From assembly GCF_009870125.1 (NCBI RefSeq), contig NC_046683.1, forward strand, positions 13,773,001-13,837,000: a DNA stretch of 64,000 nucleotides, written 5' to 3'. Numbering within the stretch: position 1 is the stretch's first letter; the number at the start of each line of letters is the position of its first letter. Below, piece after piece: positions 45,654-60,400 of this stretch. The notes below the pieces were generated by a model, which saw nothing but the letters and a program-made list of their open reading frames with translations, was not told the origin of the DNA and ran no database searches. The position numbers and the translations under genes are program-made. This stretch comes from Drosophila pseudoobscura. Lineage: Eukaryota > Arthropoda > Insecta > Diptera > Drosophilidae.

Positions 45654-48498
45654 GATAGTCTGCTCGCTTCGCTTAAAACCGCTCAACTGAGGCGGAGACG
45701 ACGACTACGACGACCACAATGTTGCCAGATGAGAACTATCATGTTAGGGAAGCGTCTGATAATGCCTGGCGACAGTTCAGATCGGTGCTAACCCGCGTGA
45801 AGGTTGCCTCGACTTGGGATGGAACGGAATTAAACTGAGCGTCGATGGAAGCTGGAAGCTGGATGTTGTGCCAGCAATAGATAAGGCGGTACAGATAACC
45901 TTGATCCTGGCTCTGACGACAACCACAACGATGACAATGACAATGGTACGGCTCTCTCTCTCTCTTTCTCTCTCTTTGTGGTCTCTCCATGGGAGTGTTC
46001 TGCGTGCGCATCGCTGCTATGAAGTGCCATGTGATTCATCTGATCAGGAACCCCAACGACCAATATCTAGCAACTAGCTAACACATCTGTGTTGATTCCG
46101 ATTTTGGTGCGGACTATGCGTAGAGGTCGGCACATTGTAGGCTTTGTAGGTACTTTATGCTTTTATTCAGAGAATTTCTTACATAGCTATAATTGCCATT
46201 ATTTTGGATATGTATACGATAGAAGTACATACAATACAATATAGTATAATCATATAAGTAAATGCTGCACCTTAGGGAATGTACGCATACTCGTACAATC
46301 TTCTCGCCATATTCTCGTAATATTGCTCTTTCCATTGATTTCTACTCGTACTTGCTTTGTCTGTGTGTGCTCTATACTCGTTAAAGTAGTATTTAAGATC
46401 ATGCAGTGCCACAGCTATATATATATATATATGTATATGTTTATGTATATGTATGTATATCTATGCTTTTATCTGTATATTATATTTGCATTTGGTTTTG
46501 TTAACATTGTGGGGCTTATGTATACAATATATCATATCGATAAGGTAGGGGTATCAAGGCAATTGTTTTAAAAGCTGTTAACTGTTCTGTTCCGTACGCT
46601 CTGTTACTTTTTAAAGGGAATTTCTATTTATAGACGGATCATTTACTGAAGCTAGAAAGACCAGCTAGATCAGGTCGTATCTGGTGTATACAGTGCGTTG
46701 GACAGGCAAAATGAGATTTAAACACTTTCTGGATCAAATGGAATATCTGGAAGTGATCAGCATAGGACAAAGGAAAAATATAGGCGTAGGTTAAATAATC
46801 GAATAGTTTAATTAAAGCTCAATCCTCGCATGGGGCCAAATGTGTTCTATAGGTTTAATAGGATGCATTAATTCACAATTAAAACGAATTTCAGATTAAA
46901 TTTAGTTAGCTAAACGATTAAATATAGTGGCCATCAAATCTTACAAAAATCGAAATACAAAATTTACGTATCGGTTCCAAAGAACCTGTTCACAATCACA
47001 ATTGTCCAACTCTCATATTGCTGTGAAACGCACTGTACACTGAAGGCGTATCTTTTAGTCGCTGGAATGTGTTTGGCAGGCACCGAATAATATATGTTAT
47101 GTACATCTTCAAAATATACATTTGAACTATTTCGCTAGATTCGTGTCTTCTTTTGCTGCTATTTTAAAATTGCGTCTTCTCTACTCTGGTTAGAATTGCA
47201 TAAGTAGTTCTCAGTCTTAAGTTAAGTTGCGATTATGATTACAATTACGATTAGGGGTTTCTTCAGAACATTGCGGCGCTGGGAGGGGGGGCATTGAGAG
47301 ATTCGCCAATTCGCATTGGTGACATTTTCTATTTAAAGCTGGGCATTGCAGGCGCATTGTGATGCGAATATAATTACAAACATTTTACTAACAATAAATC
47401 GCAAGCGGCCAAGAATACATTTCCATAAATTATGTATATCGAATAATTATTTGTTACATTTACAGCACATACATATGTAAGCCATATACTACATACGAGT
47501 GCATACATCTAAACACCCATCTTTAATCTGTCATATGCATAGTGCAAATGGGTGATAAATATGCAGCTACAGCTGCGGTCTCAATAAGAGTGTGTGTTTC
47601 TTTGAAGGTCTTAATTGAAAGGAAGGGCATCTAAATTAAAATCAAACTCAGCTGCGGCGTTTGCCAAGTCATTTGTCATTTTCTAAGTCTCTAAATAGTT
47701 TGTTTCTAATATACATATCATACTTAATTTTCAATTAAGATTGATTCTTTTTCAGAATCGTTTTAGTCACGGGAATACAACAGATAAGAGCGTTTTACTA
47801 AAGTGAATGTTCGTGGAAAAATGCGTACATTGGCTAAGATTTTTCCATCTATATAAGTCCGATTCAATGAATTACGAATTAACTAAGAAATAATAAGAAG
47901 CGGTCCAAATGGTATAGCTTATATAGACGGTAAGCTCTTAGCCAATGTATGCCAAAATTTTAAAAATTATTTAGAATTACATTATTACCTATATTAGTAT
48001 CGAAAAATCTATAAGAGATAGAAGTTTTTACGCACTGTTCAATTGTATTCAATACACGTGAATTATCTGTGAGTGACTTTTAAAAACTGTACGCTGGCGT
48101 TACCATATTTGAAAGTTACATTCCTTTTAAGTTTTAAAATATAGTTATAGTGTAGTGAGGCTACAGAATTCTCAACGTGGAATTATACTCTGAAAAAGTC
48201 TACGCAAACTCCAGGCGTTTCTGAATGTCATGAATTCTTGAGCCTTATATATCATCAATTAGTATAAAAGAACATTTTCTCTTTTATGCAACCTTTTGAA
48301 AACTGGCTGGCACTACTATTACGTTGACCGCAGCTGTATATAAATTAAATAAAAAAAAAAAGAGCAATGCCTTGCTTGGATTTTTCTTGAAAACGTTTTG
48401 AATCACAGTTTTGTTGTGTGGTGTCTGCTGTTGCTACTGTTGTGGGTGGTCTGGATCGGGACCAGGGGGTTGAGGATCACGAGAAGGTGGACATGTCC
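45654..48498. other. Region between arg 5' end and svr 3' end
   Basis: The first few hundred bases should hold the arg promoter; no TATA box is obvious. A CT run lies at 45954-45980 and TA runs at about 46420. The right part must include the svr 3' UTR. A long imperfect hairpin lies at 47823-47952. No gene is supported. Confidence 0.4.
47823..47952. repeat. Imperfect hairpin with 35-bp arms
   Basis: Left arm 47823-47857 and right arm 47918-47952 pair with TACATTGGCTAAGA and TCTATATAAG perfectly matched and a few mismatches between, around a 60-nt loop. Confidence 0.7.
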
Positions 48499-51400
48499 TT
48501 AGTGGCGGCGCGGTTTGCCGTGCTGGTGCAACATGACGATCTCATCGCCGCTGTCATCGGCCACATCGAACTCGGGCTCCATGCGCGGCCCATCTTCGTC
48601 GTCGTCCTCGTCATCCTCCTCGTCCGTGTGCAGAATCCGCTCCAGGTTCTCCTCATCGAAGTACGGCTGAATGGTCATGCCACCTGAAAGAATCAACATA
48701 CAGATTTAGAGCCAAAATGGATGAAAATTTCGTAGGAACCCACGTTTGATGGGAGAACGGAAAAGCTCTGTTTCACCGTCATCGCCCGCATCGTCCTCTT
48801 CCAGGTCGAAGTGTTCCTTGGTCTTCTGCGGCAGCAGCGAGAAGTTGTAATACGGCTTATTGCCTCGGTGGCGCCGGTAGAACCAGAACTGAGCGCACAA
48901 CACGCACACGATCACGCCAACGATGATCATCACGCTGGCGAAGATGATGAAGAGGAAGCGCGGCAGGCCGAACACATGCTCGTTGAACTTCAGATGGAAG
49001 ACGACATTCTCCGTGGGCAGTCCACCCTGTGCCAGGTGCAGCTGCCTCGTGGCCTCAAAGTGGCGCGGCGCCTCCACTTTGAGGCTCACTGTGCCCAGGG
49101 GCACGGCGGACAGGCGGTATTCGCCCAGGCTGTTGGTGAAGTTGCGTAGGCGCTCGAGCCCGGCGGGAGCGATGACGGATACTTTGGCATTGCGAATGGG
49201 ATGGTTGCTCTCGTCCAGCACGACGCCGACAATGCTCGTCGTGAACTTGGAGCCGACACCCGTCACGGAATGAGCCTGACTATTGCTGGGCAGCTCCTCG
49301 ACCTCGCCGCGTATGAGGGTGAATGGGTGCAGGCGAATGGCGCCCAGGTCGACCAGCTGGCCGTGCTGCACCTCCGCCTTGATCACCTGCGACTCGTAGT
49401 TGGGGGCTGTCACCTCCAGACCGTACAGCCCTCTGGGCAGCATAAGCTGGAAGCGAGCCGCATTCCGGGTCACATTGTACACCATCTGGTGCTCCCGCAG
49501 GCGCACAAAGGCCTCGCGCAGCGGCTGCCCCTCATCGTTGTGCACAAGGCCAGTGACTCCCGTCTGGACGAGGCCCAGGAAGTTCTTGATCTTGTCGATG
49601 TTCTTGCGCCACACGGAGGCGATCTGCTTGTGGGCGGGCATCCGGCAGCACGACACGCCCAGTGTGTACATGGGCAGGTTGTACATCTTGTAGAGGAGGT
49701 TCGTCAGCCGATCGCTGGTCTCGCGGTGCCGCTGCCTGGTGGCCGAGGCGCTGCACTGCAGCGGCGAGTAGTCGAACTCCGTGCGCTGGATGCTGTGGGC
49801 GAACTTCTCCAGGATGGAGTCGCCGTGCGGGAAGTCCAGCTCGGAGCTGCCCGCACTGAACGTGAGCATCAGGTCGAAGCGCTCGCTGTGCAAGAACTGC
49901 AGCAGCATGTCGCGGCCCGGCTCCGTTTCGGGACTCAGCAAGCGCTCGGCCAGCTCGTCGCCCAGCACAGGATCGCACACAGAGGAGCTGTAAGAGATGC
50001 AGAGTTAGCTTAAGCTCAGATGGGGTTCAGTCTGAGGCCACGCCACGCTCACTTGGAATTGTACAGGTCAAAGACCTCCGGGAACTTCTGCGTCTGCGGC
50101 AGGAAGTAAATGACACTGCGCTGGAGCAGCTGCATCACGGTGGCGTCCTGCAGCTTGTAGCCCTCCACCAGATGACGGATGAGATTCAGCATGAGCTCCC
50201 TGCCCAATGGCGCCGCTGTGTCGAACATGGAGCTAACCACCAGCAGCTTGTACTTGTGTTCCTCGGGCTCACCAATCTGTGGCGGAAAGAAAGTGATTCA
50301 TCATAATAATGCCGATTCCTATGTTAGATATTGGATATATAGTCATTGGCTACGATATCTCCCAAAGAAAAGCAGAATTTCTCTATCGGACGCTTGTAAG
50401 TATACTATATCCGTCTGATTCGTATACTATATCTACTATATACCATCGAGATCTCCATAGCTGTCTACTATATACCATCGAGATCTCCATAGCTTTCTAA
50501 CTGGGCGACTACTAGCCATAGCAGGACTCCTACGGACAGACGGAGCTAATTGGATCAGCCACAGTAAGAAGCCTTCTATTGATATTATATTAAGGAAAAG
50601 AGAGTCCCGTTTGTGGAGAGGTACACTTACATCGGAGGTCATCTTCAGGTAGTTGAAGTATCGACTGAACTCATTGTCCGCATAGCCGAAGCTCGCGATC
50701 TGTCCGTTCTGGTTCTCCAGCTCCGCCAGGCGAGAGCGGATCTCGGCATTCGTGTGGTAGCGGGTGTTCACCACGTTCTCGATGATCCGGAAGTCGTTGG
50801 CCGAGGCCCAGTGCTGGGGGTCATCGGGCATGAGGGTCACGTCCAGGCGCATATTGAAGGGTTCTGATGCCGGCACCTCCACTTCCACGCGCAGCGGTGC
50901 ATAGTTATCTCCCAGGACGGTGACGTTGTGCTGGCCAGGCAGTGCGAGCTTCCAGTAGTCGCCGAACCTCTGGCTAAAACTGGAGTGATTGGCTCCGTCC
51001 AGGCGGACGACAGCACCGGCAATCGGGGTGCCGATGGTGCTGTGCACACGGCCGTGGATGCCGTGGTGCACCTGTTCGATGAACTGGATTAACGGCTCGC
51101 GGTTTTCGTGCCAGAACTGTGGCAGCTCCCGGGCCAGAGGGTACTTGTCGCAGCCCATCTCGATCGTCAGCTCCAGGCAGCCGGCGCGCACATAGTTCCA
51201 GTCCTGCATGCCCCCGGTCACGCTGTACCACTGGGCCCCGTTGGTGATGCCGTCGGGGAAATGCTCGTTCTGGAAGAGTTCGCACGGCTTTCCCAGGTGC
51301 ATGGTGGGGTGGGCTTGCGCATAGACCGCCGCCAGGTGCCGGAACAGGGCGTTGTCCTCGGTGGGATTCAGCTTGCGGCCATTGATGCTAGCGTCGCGCA

Positions 51401-54400
51401 GGCGCGATAACGGATCGTTGAAGTCGTTCTCGTTGTCATCGAACGGATAGTTGGCCACCAGTGAGCCGCCGTGCAGATTCGCCGAAAGCACGAACGGCAG
51501 TGACAGAGTCCAGTTCATGACCGCCGCCACCTCCGGCTCGGTGACCTTGTTGAACTTGTCGGTGCCGTATTGGTCCGGAAAGTTGCGATTCAGATCGATA
51601 TTGTGGGCATTGGCGCGTCCCAAGCCGCTCGTGCGGTCGCCCTCGCGCGACACCTCATACCCATCTGGGTTCATGCTGTACAGGAAGTGCATCCGCGTGC
51701 CGTTCACCAGACGGGTGACCCGCTCGTCGTTGCCATACCGCTCCAGCAGGTACTTGCTGAGCAGCAGCAGCATCTCCTTGCCGACCACCTCGTTGCCGTG
51801 CATATTGGCCACGTACTTGAACTCGGGCACGCCGGGCACATGCGATCCTGGCGTAGCGAACAGCTCCAGCACCCACAGATCCCTGCCCTGGACACTCTTC
51901 CCGATGCTGTAGAGCCGCGTCAGCGAGGGATAGCTGTCCGCTAGTTGCCTCAGGTAGCTGCAAAGGATTGGATCGGCACGGAATGGAATGGAATCGACTC
52001 GAATCGAATGGGTTGGGTTCTCGGCTCCAGATGGACTCCGAAATGCCGAGCCCAATCCAAGCGTGGACTACTCACCTCTCCATGGACGTATAGTTGTGGT
52101 GCTCGAAGACGGTATGGGTAAGGAAGCCGTCGAACTGCTCCTTCCTTGCCTCCGGCGGCTCAGCGCGTTCCACCTTCACCTTGCGGAAGTTGCCTACGGA
52201 TGTGGATTTGGACATGGATTAGGGATATGTTCGAGTATATCTGTGTGTGCAAGTGTGCAAGTTTATATATGTAAGATTAGCCATGCCAGAGTATGAGGAT
52301 GGGAATGAGGATTGCGGTTGCGGTTGGGTTTGGGGTTGGGACAGAGAATTAGCCACATGTCGGTGCAATGGAAAGCTGTTGGGGGTGCGTCTAAGAGGCG
52401 AAAGCAGATGCAGATGCATAATTTCGTTCGTTTATTTTCGTTTTGTCATAGTTTTCACATTTATTAAGAATAAAATCCAAGTAAAATGCCAAACAAATGC
52501 TCAATCCTTCGTCATCGGATGTGCCCTTACATACATATATTCAAAATGTAGTACATACATACATATATCTACACATTCCTTCCACCACTTCCTCCAACTA
52601 CAATCTTCTTGGCACACACAAACAGAAATTGCAATTCCCTTAAAAAGTGAATGTTTCATTCCCTTAATTTCATTTCGTTCCGCGCCGACTAGGTACTTAA
52701 GTTCAATTATTCAATTAAAATTTCATTAGAGTTCATTAAAATAATTTCCATCTACTTTCAGCAAACATCTTTGACAGGCAGAGAAGATCACGTAGATAAG
52801 GAGAATCATACGAAACAGGAAACGAAAAATATAATTATTTAATAAATCAAATTATTGATCAAACTCAAAATCAAAGTTCTGTGAGGGTTCGTAATGTGGT
52901 GTGTGTGGGTTGGTGAATGGAGGTGAAAATAAAACACACCAATGCTAAAATCCACATTTTATTCTGCCTTTGCCAAGAATCACCTGATCAAATCGTTTAA
53001 ATCTCATTCCCATTATAAGTATACTCGAATATATATGTATATATATATAGTATGTACTATAGGCGATAGTTTTGTTGTGCGGCTGGATTTTTCCATTCGT
53101 TATTATCCACCCACACATGCTCGTATAATAGACAGATAGATCATAATGCATAGAGTATGTATTGTAGTAATTTTCTCTACGTTTCACCTGCGATAGAATT
53201 ATCCATCCATCATCTTTCGTGTATACACCTAATCGTGTATATATATATATGTATATATGGATATTAATAGACAGATAGAATAATCGTATAATGGATAGAT
53301 CCTTCTTTTATATATATATATAGATAGCTGTATGGTTTGGGAAATTGTAATTACCCTCATACACACTTAATCGAATATATATATATATTATAATTTATGT
53401 TGTTTTGGAACAAGACCATTTCGTTTCCTACAATGGTAAGATTTTACCATTATGTGTTGTTTTCGCTATATTTCGTGTACATACGATTTATTATATGTTG
53501 TGTATTATGGGGCTGGTGTTTTTAATTCTCATTGTACACATCGTACTCGTATATATATCTATGTATAAATTATAATGCATTGAAATTTGTTGTTGAACAA
53601 GTCCTTTTCGTTCACATACAATCGATATTGATATTATGTATGTGAAGAGATATCTCAATAAAGTTTTCATAGTATATGCATAGGTTTTAGGTATATGCTT
53701 TGATCGTCGCTTCCTCGTGCATTCTCTACAGTGCACCATAATATGTTTTGTATATATGTAGGTACGGGATATGGGCAGGAGCAGGAGCAGGAGAACTGAT
53801 CCATATAAGATCGTTCGTCCTCCTTTGTTTTTGTGGATAGGTCATTCGATGACGTCAAGTGGGTTGATTTCTTTACAAGTTCCTAAGTACAATTCGCTTA
53901 TTTGATTAATTTTATTGCATCCTTGTTTGTGTTGTCGTTTTTTTTTTTAATTTTCGTTTTTGGTTTCGTTTTGTTCTTGACGGCGTGTTTTTGTTTTCTT
54001 ATATACAAATCAAATCGGGTTTTCGGAAGTATAATCAATCAGTGCGTGTGTGTGTGTGCATGTGTGTGTGTGTGTGTGCGGTGCAGGAAAAATGAACGAA
54101 ACATAATATGACAATGGCGCAAAACAAAGAGATTCCAGGATGAAGCCAAAGTGAAACAGAATACAGCATGGAATGCAGTGCAAAATATACATAAATCCTT
54201 GGGGGATCTCCGAGATCTCCTAGCTCGATTCGGTAAAAACACCATTTATATTTAGAGCAGCCAACGAATCGAATTTGGGCCAAGAGAAGCCCCCAAGTCA
54301 AATACATACATACATACATAAATGAAAGTGCTGTGCTGTGTTTTCGAGATACAGTTTGAATGGGGACAGTAGGTAGTAGAGCGCTTAGAGCGGTGCATAT

Positions 54401-57400
54401 AAAGAGAGAGCAGGACTACTTGGTGCTGGGTTGATCAGGGGGGCATTCATGGACAGTTGATGCATTGATATCGGTTCAAATGACTGGCTAGCATGTACAT
54501 ATGCATATTAGATGGGGGTATAGCTGTCGCTGGTGCTGGCGGTGACTGGGCATTCCTCACCGCCACGCCGCATAAGAGAGTTCTAGAAAAAATAGGGACT
54601 GTATAAACTGCTAATACCATCAAAGTTCGTCTCGACGGGCAGCAGCTTGAAGTCCAGCCGCAGAGCCTCCAAGTTGTCGTTGGTAACGCGCACCTCTTGC
54701 GGGGCACTGGTCTGGTACCTGGAGTTTGGATGGAGACAGAGGGAAACGAAATCAGTACGGGAGCTGGAAAGGGAACCACAGGGAAAGGGAAAAAGGGGCA
54801 GCCACTCACCCAAAGGCAGCCGCATGCACGCTGTACAGGCCGGGCGTGAGCAGGCGCCAGTACTCGCCACGCTTCGAGGTGCGAATGGGCTTCTCGTCCA
54901 GGCCGGCCACAATAATGTTCGCATCACCGATGGGATAGCCATTGGCGTCCTGCACCAGGCCCTTGATTCCGATGTGGGCTTGCTTCAGCAGCTGCATCAG
55001 CGAAGCTTTGTTGCGCTGCCACTCTGCGGGTAGGGTGCTGGCAGGCGGATACTTGCAGCAGGAGAGCTCGATGGTCAGCTCGAAGCAGTTGCTGAAGGCG
55101 TAGTTGAAGTCCTGCATGCCGCCGGAGAGCTCGTACCAGTTGGCGCCGTTTGTGATGCCTCCGGCAAAGGAGTCGTTGCAGTTGCTGCCCTTCCGCATGA
55201 TCGGATGGTTGTCCGAGTAGGCGTGCGCCAGCTGCTTGAAAACGCGGTCATCCGGGGTCAGGCTCTCCTCGCAGCACTCATTGTGCGCTCTAAAAGAGGA
55301 GAGGGATGTGTGATGAAAACTGGAATCCCACCCACGATGAGATCAAACCCGAAACCTACATGGAGTTGTCGTAGGGATAGCTGGCCACCACGGCTCCGCC
55401 ATGGAAGTTAGCCGAGAGCACGAACGGCTTGCTGATTATCCAGTTGGCTAGGGCGGCCGTCTCCGGCTGGCGGGACTGCGCGTGCAGCTGGTGGACATGG
55501 GGCTCCTCCAGACGGTCGGGGAAGTCGCGGTTAAGATCGATGCCCGCCGCATTGCCACGCCCCACATAATTGGGCAGCGATTCGCAGTTGCCCTCCTGTA
55601 AATTGTGGAGAAGGGGGGGAACAGGGGCAATATTAGCATAGGCATGGATTTCTCTTTCATATCTGTTTCTCAATCTCACTCTCGCTCTTTCTCTCTCTCC
55701 GCTGTGTCTTGATTGTCATTCAGGTCAGTCCTGACCGAAATATTGCACTGCTTGGCATGTCTGTCAGGTGGGTCGGGGCTCTCTCTGATTACACCATTCA
55801 CCCACGCACCCATCGGAGAGAGAGTCATAATCGATATTCGATAACGATGTTGCGCAATCGAATAACAAGCTAATTATCAAATCAGAACTGCAGCCATTTC
55901 CCCCGCCCTCCCCTCACTAAACAGCTTATAAACTGGAGCAGCTGCTGCACGATCTGATTGAACGCACATGAACCGAGCGAGCAAAAGGCGATCGGGGAGG
56001 ACTGATGGATGGATGGGAGTGAAGCCTCCTCCATTGCATAATCAACAAATTACACATATCATTTAATGGACATATTAAATGGCAAATGTCATTAGCATGT
56101 TCAGCCAGAATGGAAATTATGTACTACCCCAGTCACGCCACAGATCACCGATCACACATACACGTGGGTTATCCGTTCCACTGTGCAAGAAAGCAGAGAC
56201 ACATTGTTACATGCAAGCATACATACAAACAGATACACATATGCAAGCTCAGAAAGTTTCAACTCCAATTAAGAATGAATAGGGGGAAGAGGGACAGGTG
56301 GTAACTCTATGCAGGTGACTCTCGCTCTCTCGAACTCAAGGAAGAAGCTGGAACAGTTATTTGCTAAACCAGCGAGGAATAAGCTTCTGCTCAACGAATA
56401 ACAGAGCTTTGTCTCTCCCTATCATTCTTTGAGTCAAAATTCTGAATGAATTTAAATTTCCCGTGTATCTGCGCACTAACCGAAACCTTTGCCAAATCAT
56501 TCCATACGTTTCAGAAACGGTAAAATGATCCAGCAGCAACAACCAAAAGCAAACTATACATTGCTATGCAGAAGATAATGATAACCATTATCTATGCATG
56601 TGGGCGAGCGTGGGTGTGTGCAATATGTCAACAGTTGTGAATATTCAGGCGTGGCAGTGGGCGGAGAGAGAGACGGCGGTAAAGGGATTGCGCTTGGGCC
56701 TAGCGCAATCGGATAAAAAGTGCGAATTTAACGCCAGCACAGAGAGAGAGAGAGAGAGAGATGACTTCTGCCGCCTCTCTCACCCCGACACCCCCGCAAA
56801 CTTTAAACCACACTCTCTCTGCCTCTTTGTATTCTGAAATTTCACAATTATTGATTTTTCCCAGCGACCGAAATAGACTCGTACACAGTGGCAGTATGTA
56901 TGCAAACAGGTGACCCGCCCGCGCGTACTGTAGAGCGAACGTACCTGGGACAGGGCATAGCCATCGGGATTCATGGTGGGCATTAGATAGATGTCCGTGG
57001 AGTTCACCAGCTGGCCCACATCCGTGATGCGGTCGTAGTTGCCTAACAGGTACTGAGCCAGATAGACGAGCAGCTGCCGTCCCACCGTCTCGTCGCCGTG
57101 CATATTGGCAATGTACTTGACGGGCGGCGTGAGCAGATTGCGCTGCCGCGTATTCTTCGAGATCTGCAGCACAACCAGGTTGCGGCCCTCCAGGGATCGG
57201 CCCAGATAGTGAACGCGAGCCTGCTCTGGATAGGCCTTCTCCAGGCCCGCAAACAGATCCTCCAGCTGCTCCTGGCTGGTGTAGTGGGGCTGCTGCAGGA
57301 AGCTCTCCTCCTCTTTGATGATGTAGCCCCGTCCTCTGGGCACCAGCTGGGCGACCATGGCCAAAGCCAGGCCAGTCACAATCCACTGTGCCAGCATCTT

Positions 57401-60400
57401 CTTTGGACTCGTCTCCACTTCTACGGCAGTCTTCCCGTCTTCGCAGCCGCTACGGGGGGATGACCTCAATTGTTGGTTATCACGGGCGTGCAAATTGAAC
57501 GCTGGATGCTCCAGATAAAGTTCTTATTTGGTTTTCTTCTGCTTTTCGGGGGGAGACCTCCGCCCGCGCGTCCTCGTCTTGGTCGTCTGGGGGGGTCGGC
57601 GTCGTCGACGTCGTTGTCGTTGTCCGTTCCGTCGTCGGGTGGTCGGTGCAGCTCAGCTTCGAAAAATGAACTGCTTGAAAATTTGCTGCGTTGATTGGCC
57701 TTAAGCGCCCATGGGGCTGCTGTCGCTGTGCCTGTTACCGCTCCTCTGCCAGCGTCGACGCCAGCACTCGGCTGAGAGCAGCGCAAAGCAAAGCGCGCGC
57801 TAATTGCAGGGAAATTACACGCCACAGAGAGCTTGAGAGCCGAATGTTTTTTTTAGTTTTCCTTCTTCTGCCGTTATATATGTATATGTATTTTCCACAG
57901 TTTTCTGATACCGTGTCACGAACCGTTGTTGTTATTTGAGTGTAAATTAATAGTTTGTCGTCGCTTTCGGATTCAATAATGATTATTATTGTTTCATTTG
58001 AGTGTTGAATAGCGTTGCCAGACGAAAGCCGAGGCGCCGGCGCGTGTGAGAGCGCAGTCGCCGCCAAGCCACAGCAGAGAGAGAGAGAGAGAGAGAGTGT
58101 GCGCACGAGAGAAAGATGGTGAAGACAAGGCGGAGAGAGAGAGAGACAGTCGAATTTGCTTCGCACGTCAGCGAAAAGGATATTTTTAGCATGAAATCAA
58201 TAACTCTCTTTTGACGTCACAGCCAGCCAGACCGCCCACTGCCAGTGTCCCTGGCGTGGGTTCAAACGCCCACGCACACACACGGCACATACATTTGTAC
58301 ATACTTCCATATGCCCCTTCCTTATCGATAAACAAAATTCCCCGGGCCATTAAGGCCGTCTTTATCAGTAGAGCGCAATTTCAGGGAAATTTATATTCCC
58401 ACTACGTGAATGGGATCGGTGACAGTGGAGGGCGGCGGTGATAGCGGGCAAAAAGCTTCTCTATTTAAAGCTTCTCTCCCAATCACGCAGCAATACCACA
58501 TTGTTGGCACTTCTTCCTGGCACAGCTGGGATTGACACCGAGGCCTGCATGCTCTACAAGAATTAATCCGTTTCAATTCCATTCGGATGTCAATCGAAAA
58601 ATTTGTGAAGATAGGGTAGATTCCACAAGGTAATCCTCTTTTTCAATCATTGAAAAAGGTACTAATCAATACCGTATCCATGACATTTATACATGGATGG
58701 AGGGAGAATAACATACATACATAATCAAGTATTTTCCATCAGGAATCTACTAAAATATAAAGAATAATCAAAATTTGTATGCTATCAAAAATATGTTCTT
58801 TCTAGTGGATCTATTAGAATCCATCAACATATTCTATACTTTTTATGGAACGATCAAATTTAACCATTTATGCAATTAAAAGTAAGGATCGTTTGGAGCA
58901 TCTTTTTTTTTATGGAAATTTACAGAATTCTTACAATATTGAAGAAAGAAAAATGTATAAGTTCTTGTATCACATTTTTAGAAATATAAAAAAACTGCAT
59001 CAAACAGATATCGACAAACTACTCGTAAATTCGCGTGGCTCTCGCTGGAGGAATAGTAGCAGCGGCCACAGACATAAGCGCAATCACAACGACGACGAAC
59101 CGGTTGCATTTACTTGTAAAGTGTCTCAATTGCAGGAAAATGAAATGAACTAAACCAAAACCAAAGCGAAAACAACACATCGCCCATACGCCGCGGCGTC
59201 AACGGTGGCATACTGCCGTATTGCTGTTGTTGTTGTGACATCTAACCAGTTTCTTTAAAGGTAATTGCACGGGCTGCCTCCCTTGCGGGCTGCTCCCACA
59301 GTTACGGCCGCTGTGTTGCAATTGCAACACAATGACGTCAGCGGCCGGGGCTGGCCTTAAATCTATCCACCAGATTATTGGAGGGGCAGGCCGTAAAACT
59401 GTCACCCACACCCAACATCCACATCGAAGCACTTGGCATACATTTGTTTGTTTAACAACAGTCTAATCTAATCAGACACGAAAATTGCCACCACTCGAGG
59501 TGTCCGCCCGAAATACCTATTGCTCTTTGGATTAACTCAAATTAGTTGAAAATCTGATAAAACATTGAAATATCCCTTAATACCCTGTGGCCCACGGTAC
59601 ACACATACATATTTACATCTAAAGTTTTTTCAATATGACGCAGTTTGAAGCTTACTCTGAGCACCAATAAAGCTCAACAGAGAAGAGAGTGGACAGGCGC
59701 ATAGGGAGAGATTGAGAGGGTGAGAGGGAGAGAGGTGTGAGGTGTTCAGCCGGCAGACAGCTGATAATCATAACTGTTTACTATGTCCGACTTATCGTAG
59801 AGTAAAAAGGTATATTGCATTCGTGAAGATCAATGTTTGCCACCCTATAGCGCCATAAATATTTATATATGGACATATGTATATTTTTTACGAGCATTCG
59901 ATCTGCTAGCTATGAAAATTTCTCAGTCTGTGGGAGCTTCTGGATTCAAGAACCATGTAACCAAAATCCACAGGGTATTGGGTATTTCCCAGTCGCTTTT
60001 ACTTGCTGCCTATTCTCTTGGTCTGCTCGCTCTCCGCTCTTCATGAGCTGATCTTGAACTTTCCAAGTTTGTAAAGCTCTCGCGTCCGCCTCGTTTTCAC
60101 AGAAAATGCCATGATACTTGCAGCACAACAGCAAGGAGGGATACAAATATATAAATACATCGATTTTATTTATATGACTATTTACGTACGTAATCTCCTT
60201 AATTATATTGACAATTGTTCGCTGCAGGGATTCACAGCAGAGTTAATGCAATGAAAAGAGAGCCAATAGAGACAGGGGAATTTTCAATATTTTGTGTGTT
60301 GATGCGAATACATACTATGGCAATAAACAGTGTATTGCGGAAATGTGCTAGCACAGACTAAACAACTACCAAGCTGTTGCGGCACCAGAAATTTGTTCTA

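Noticed and set aside
49201-50013. A 270-codon open frame antisense to svr exon 8
   Set aside because: The svr strand has clear domain homology and matching splice phases; this frame is a GC-rich shadow.
58845-59153. A 102-codon frame in the svr first intron
   Set aside because: The codons are very AT-rich, there is no motif, promoter or splice support, and the composition matches the surrounding intron.
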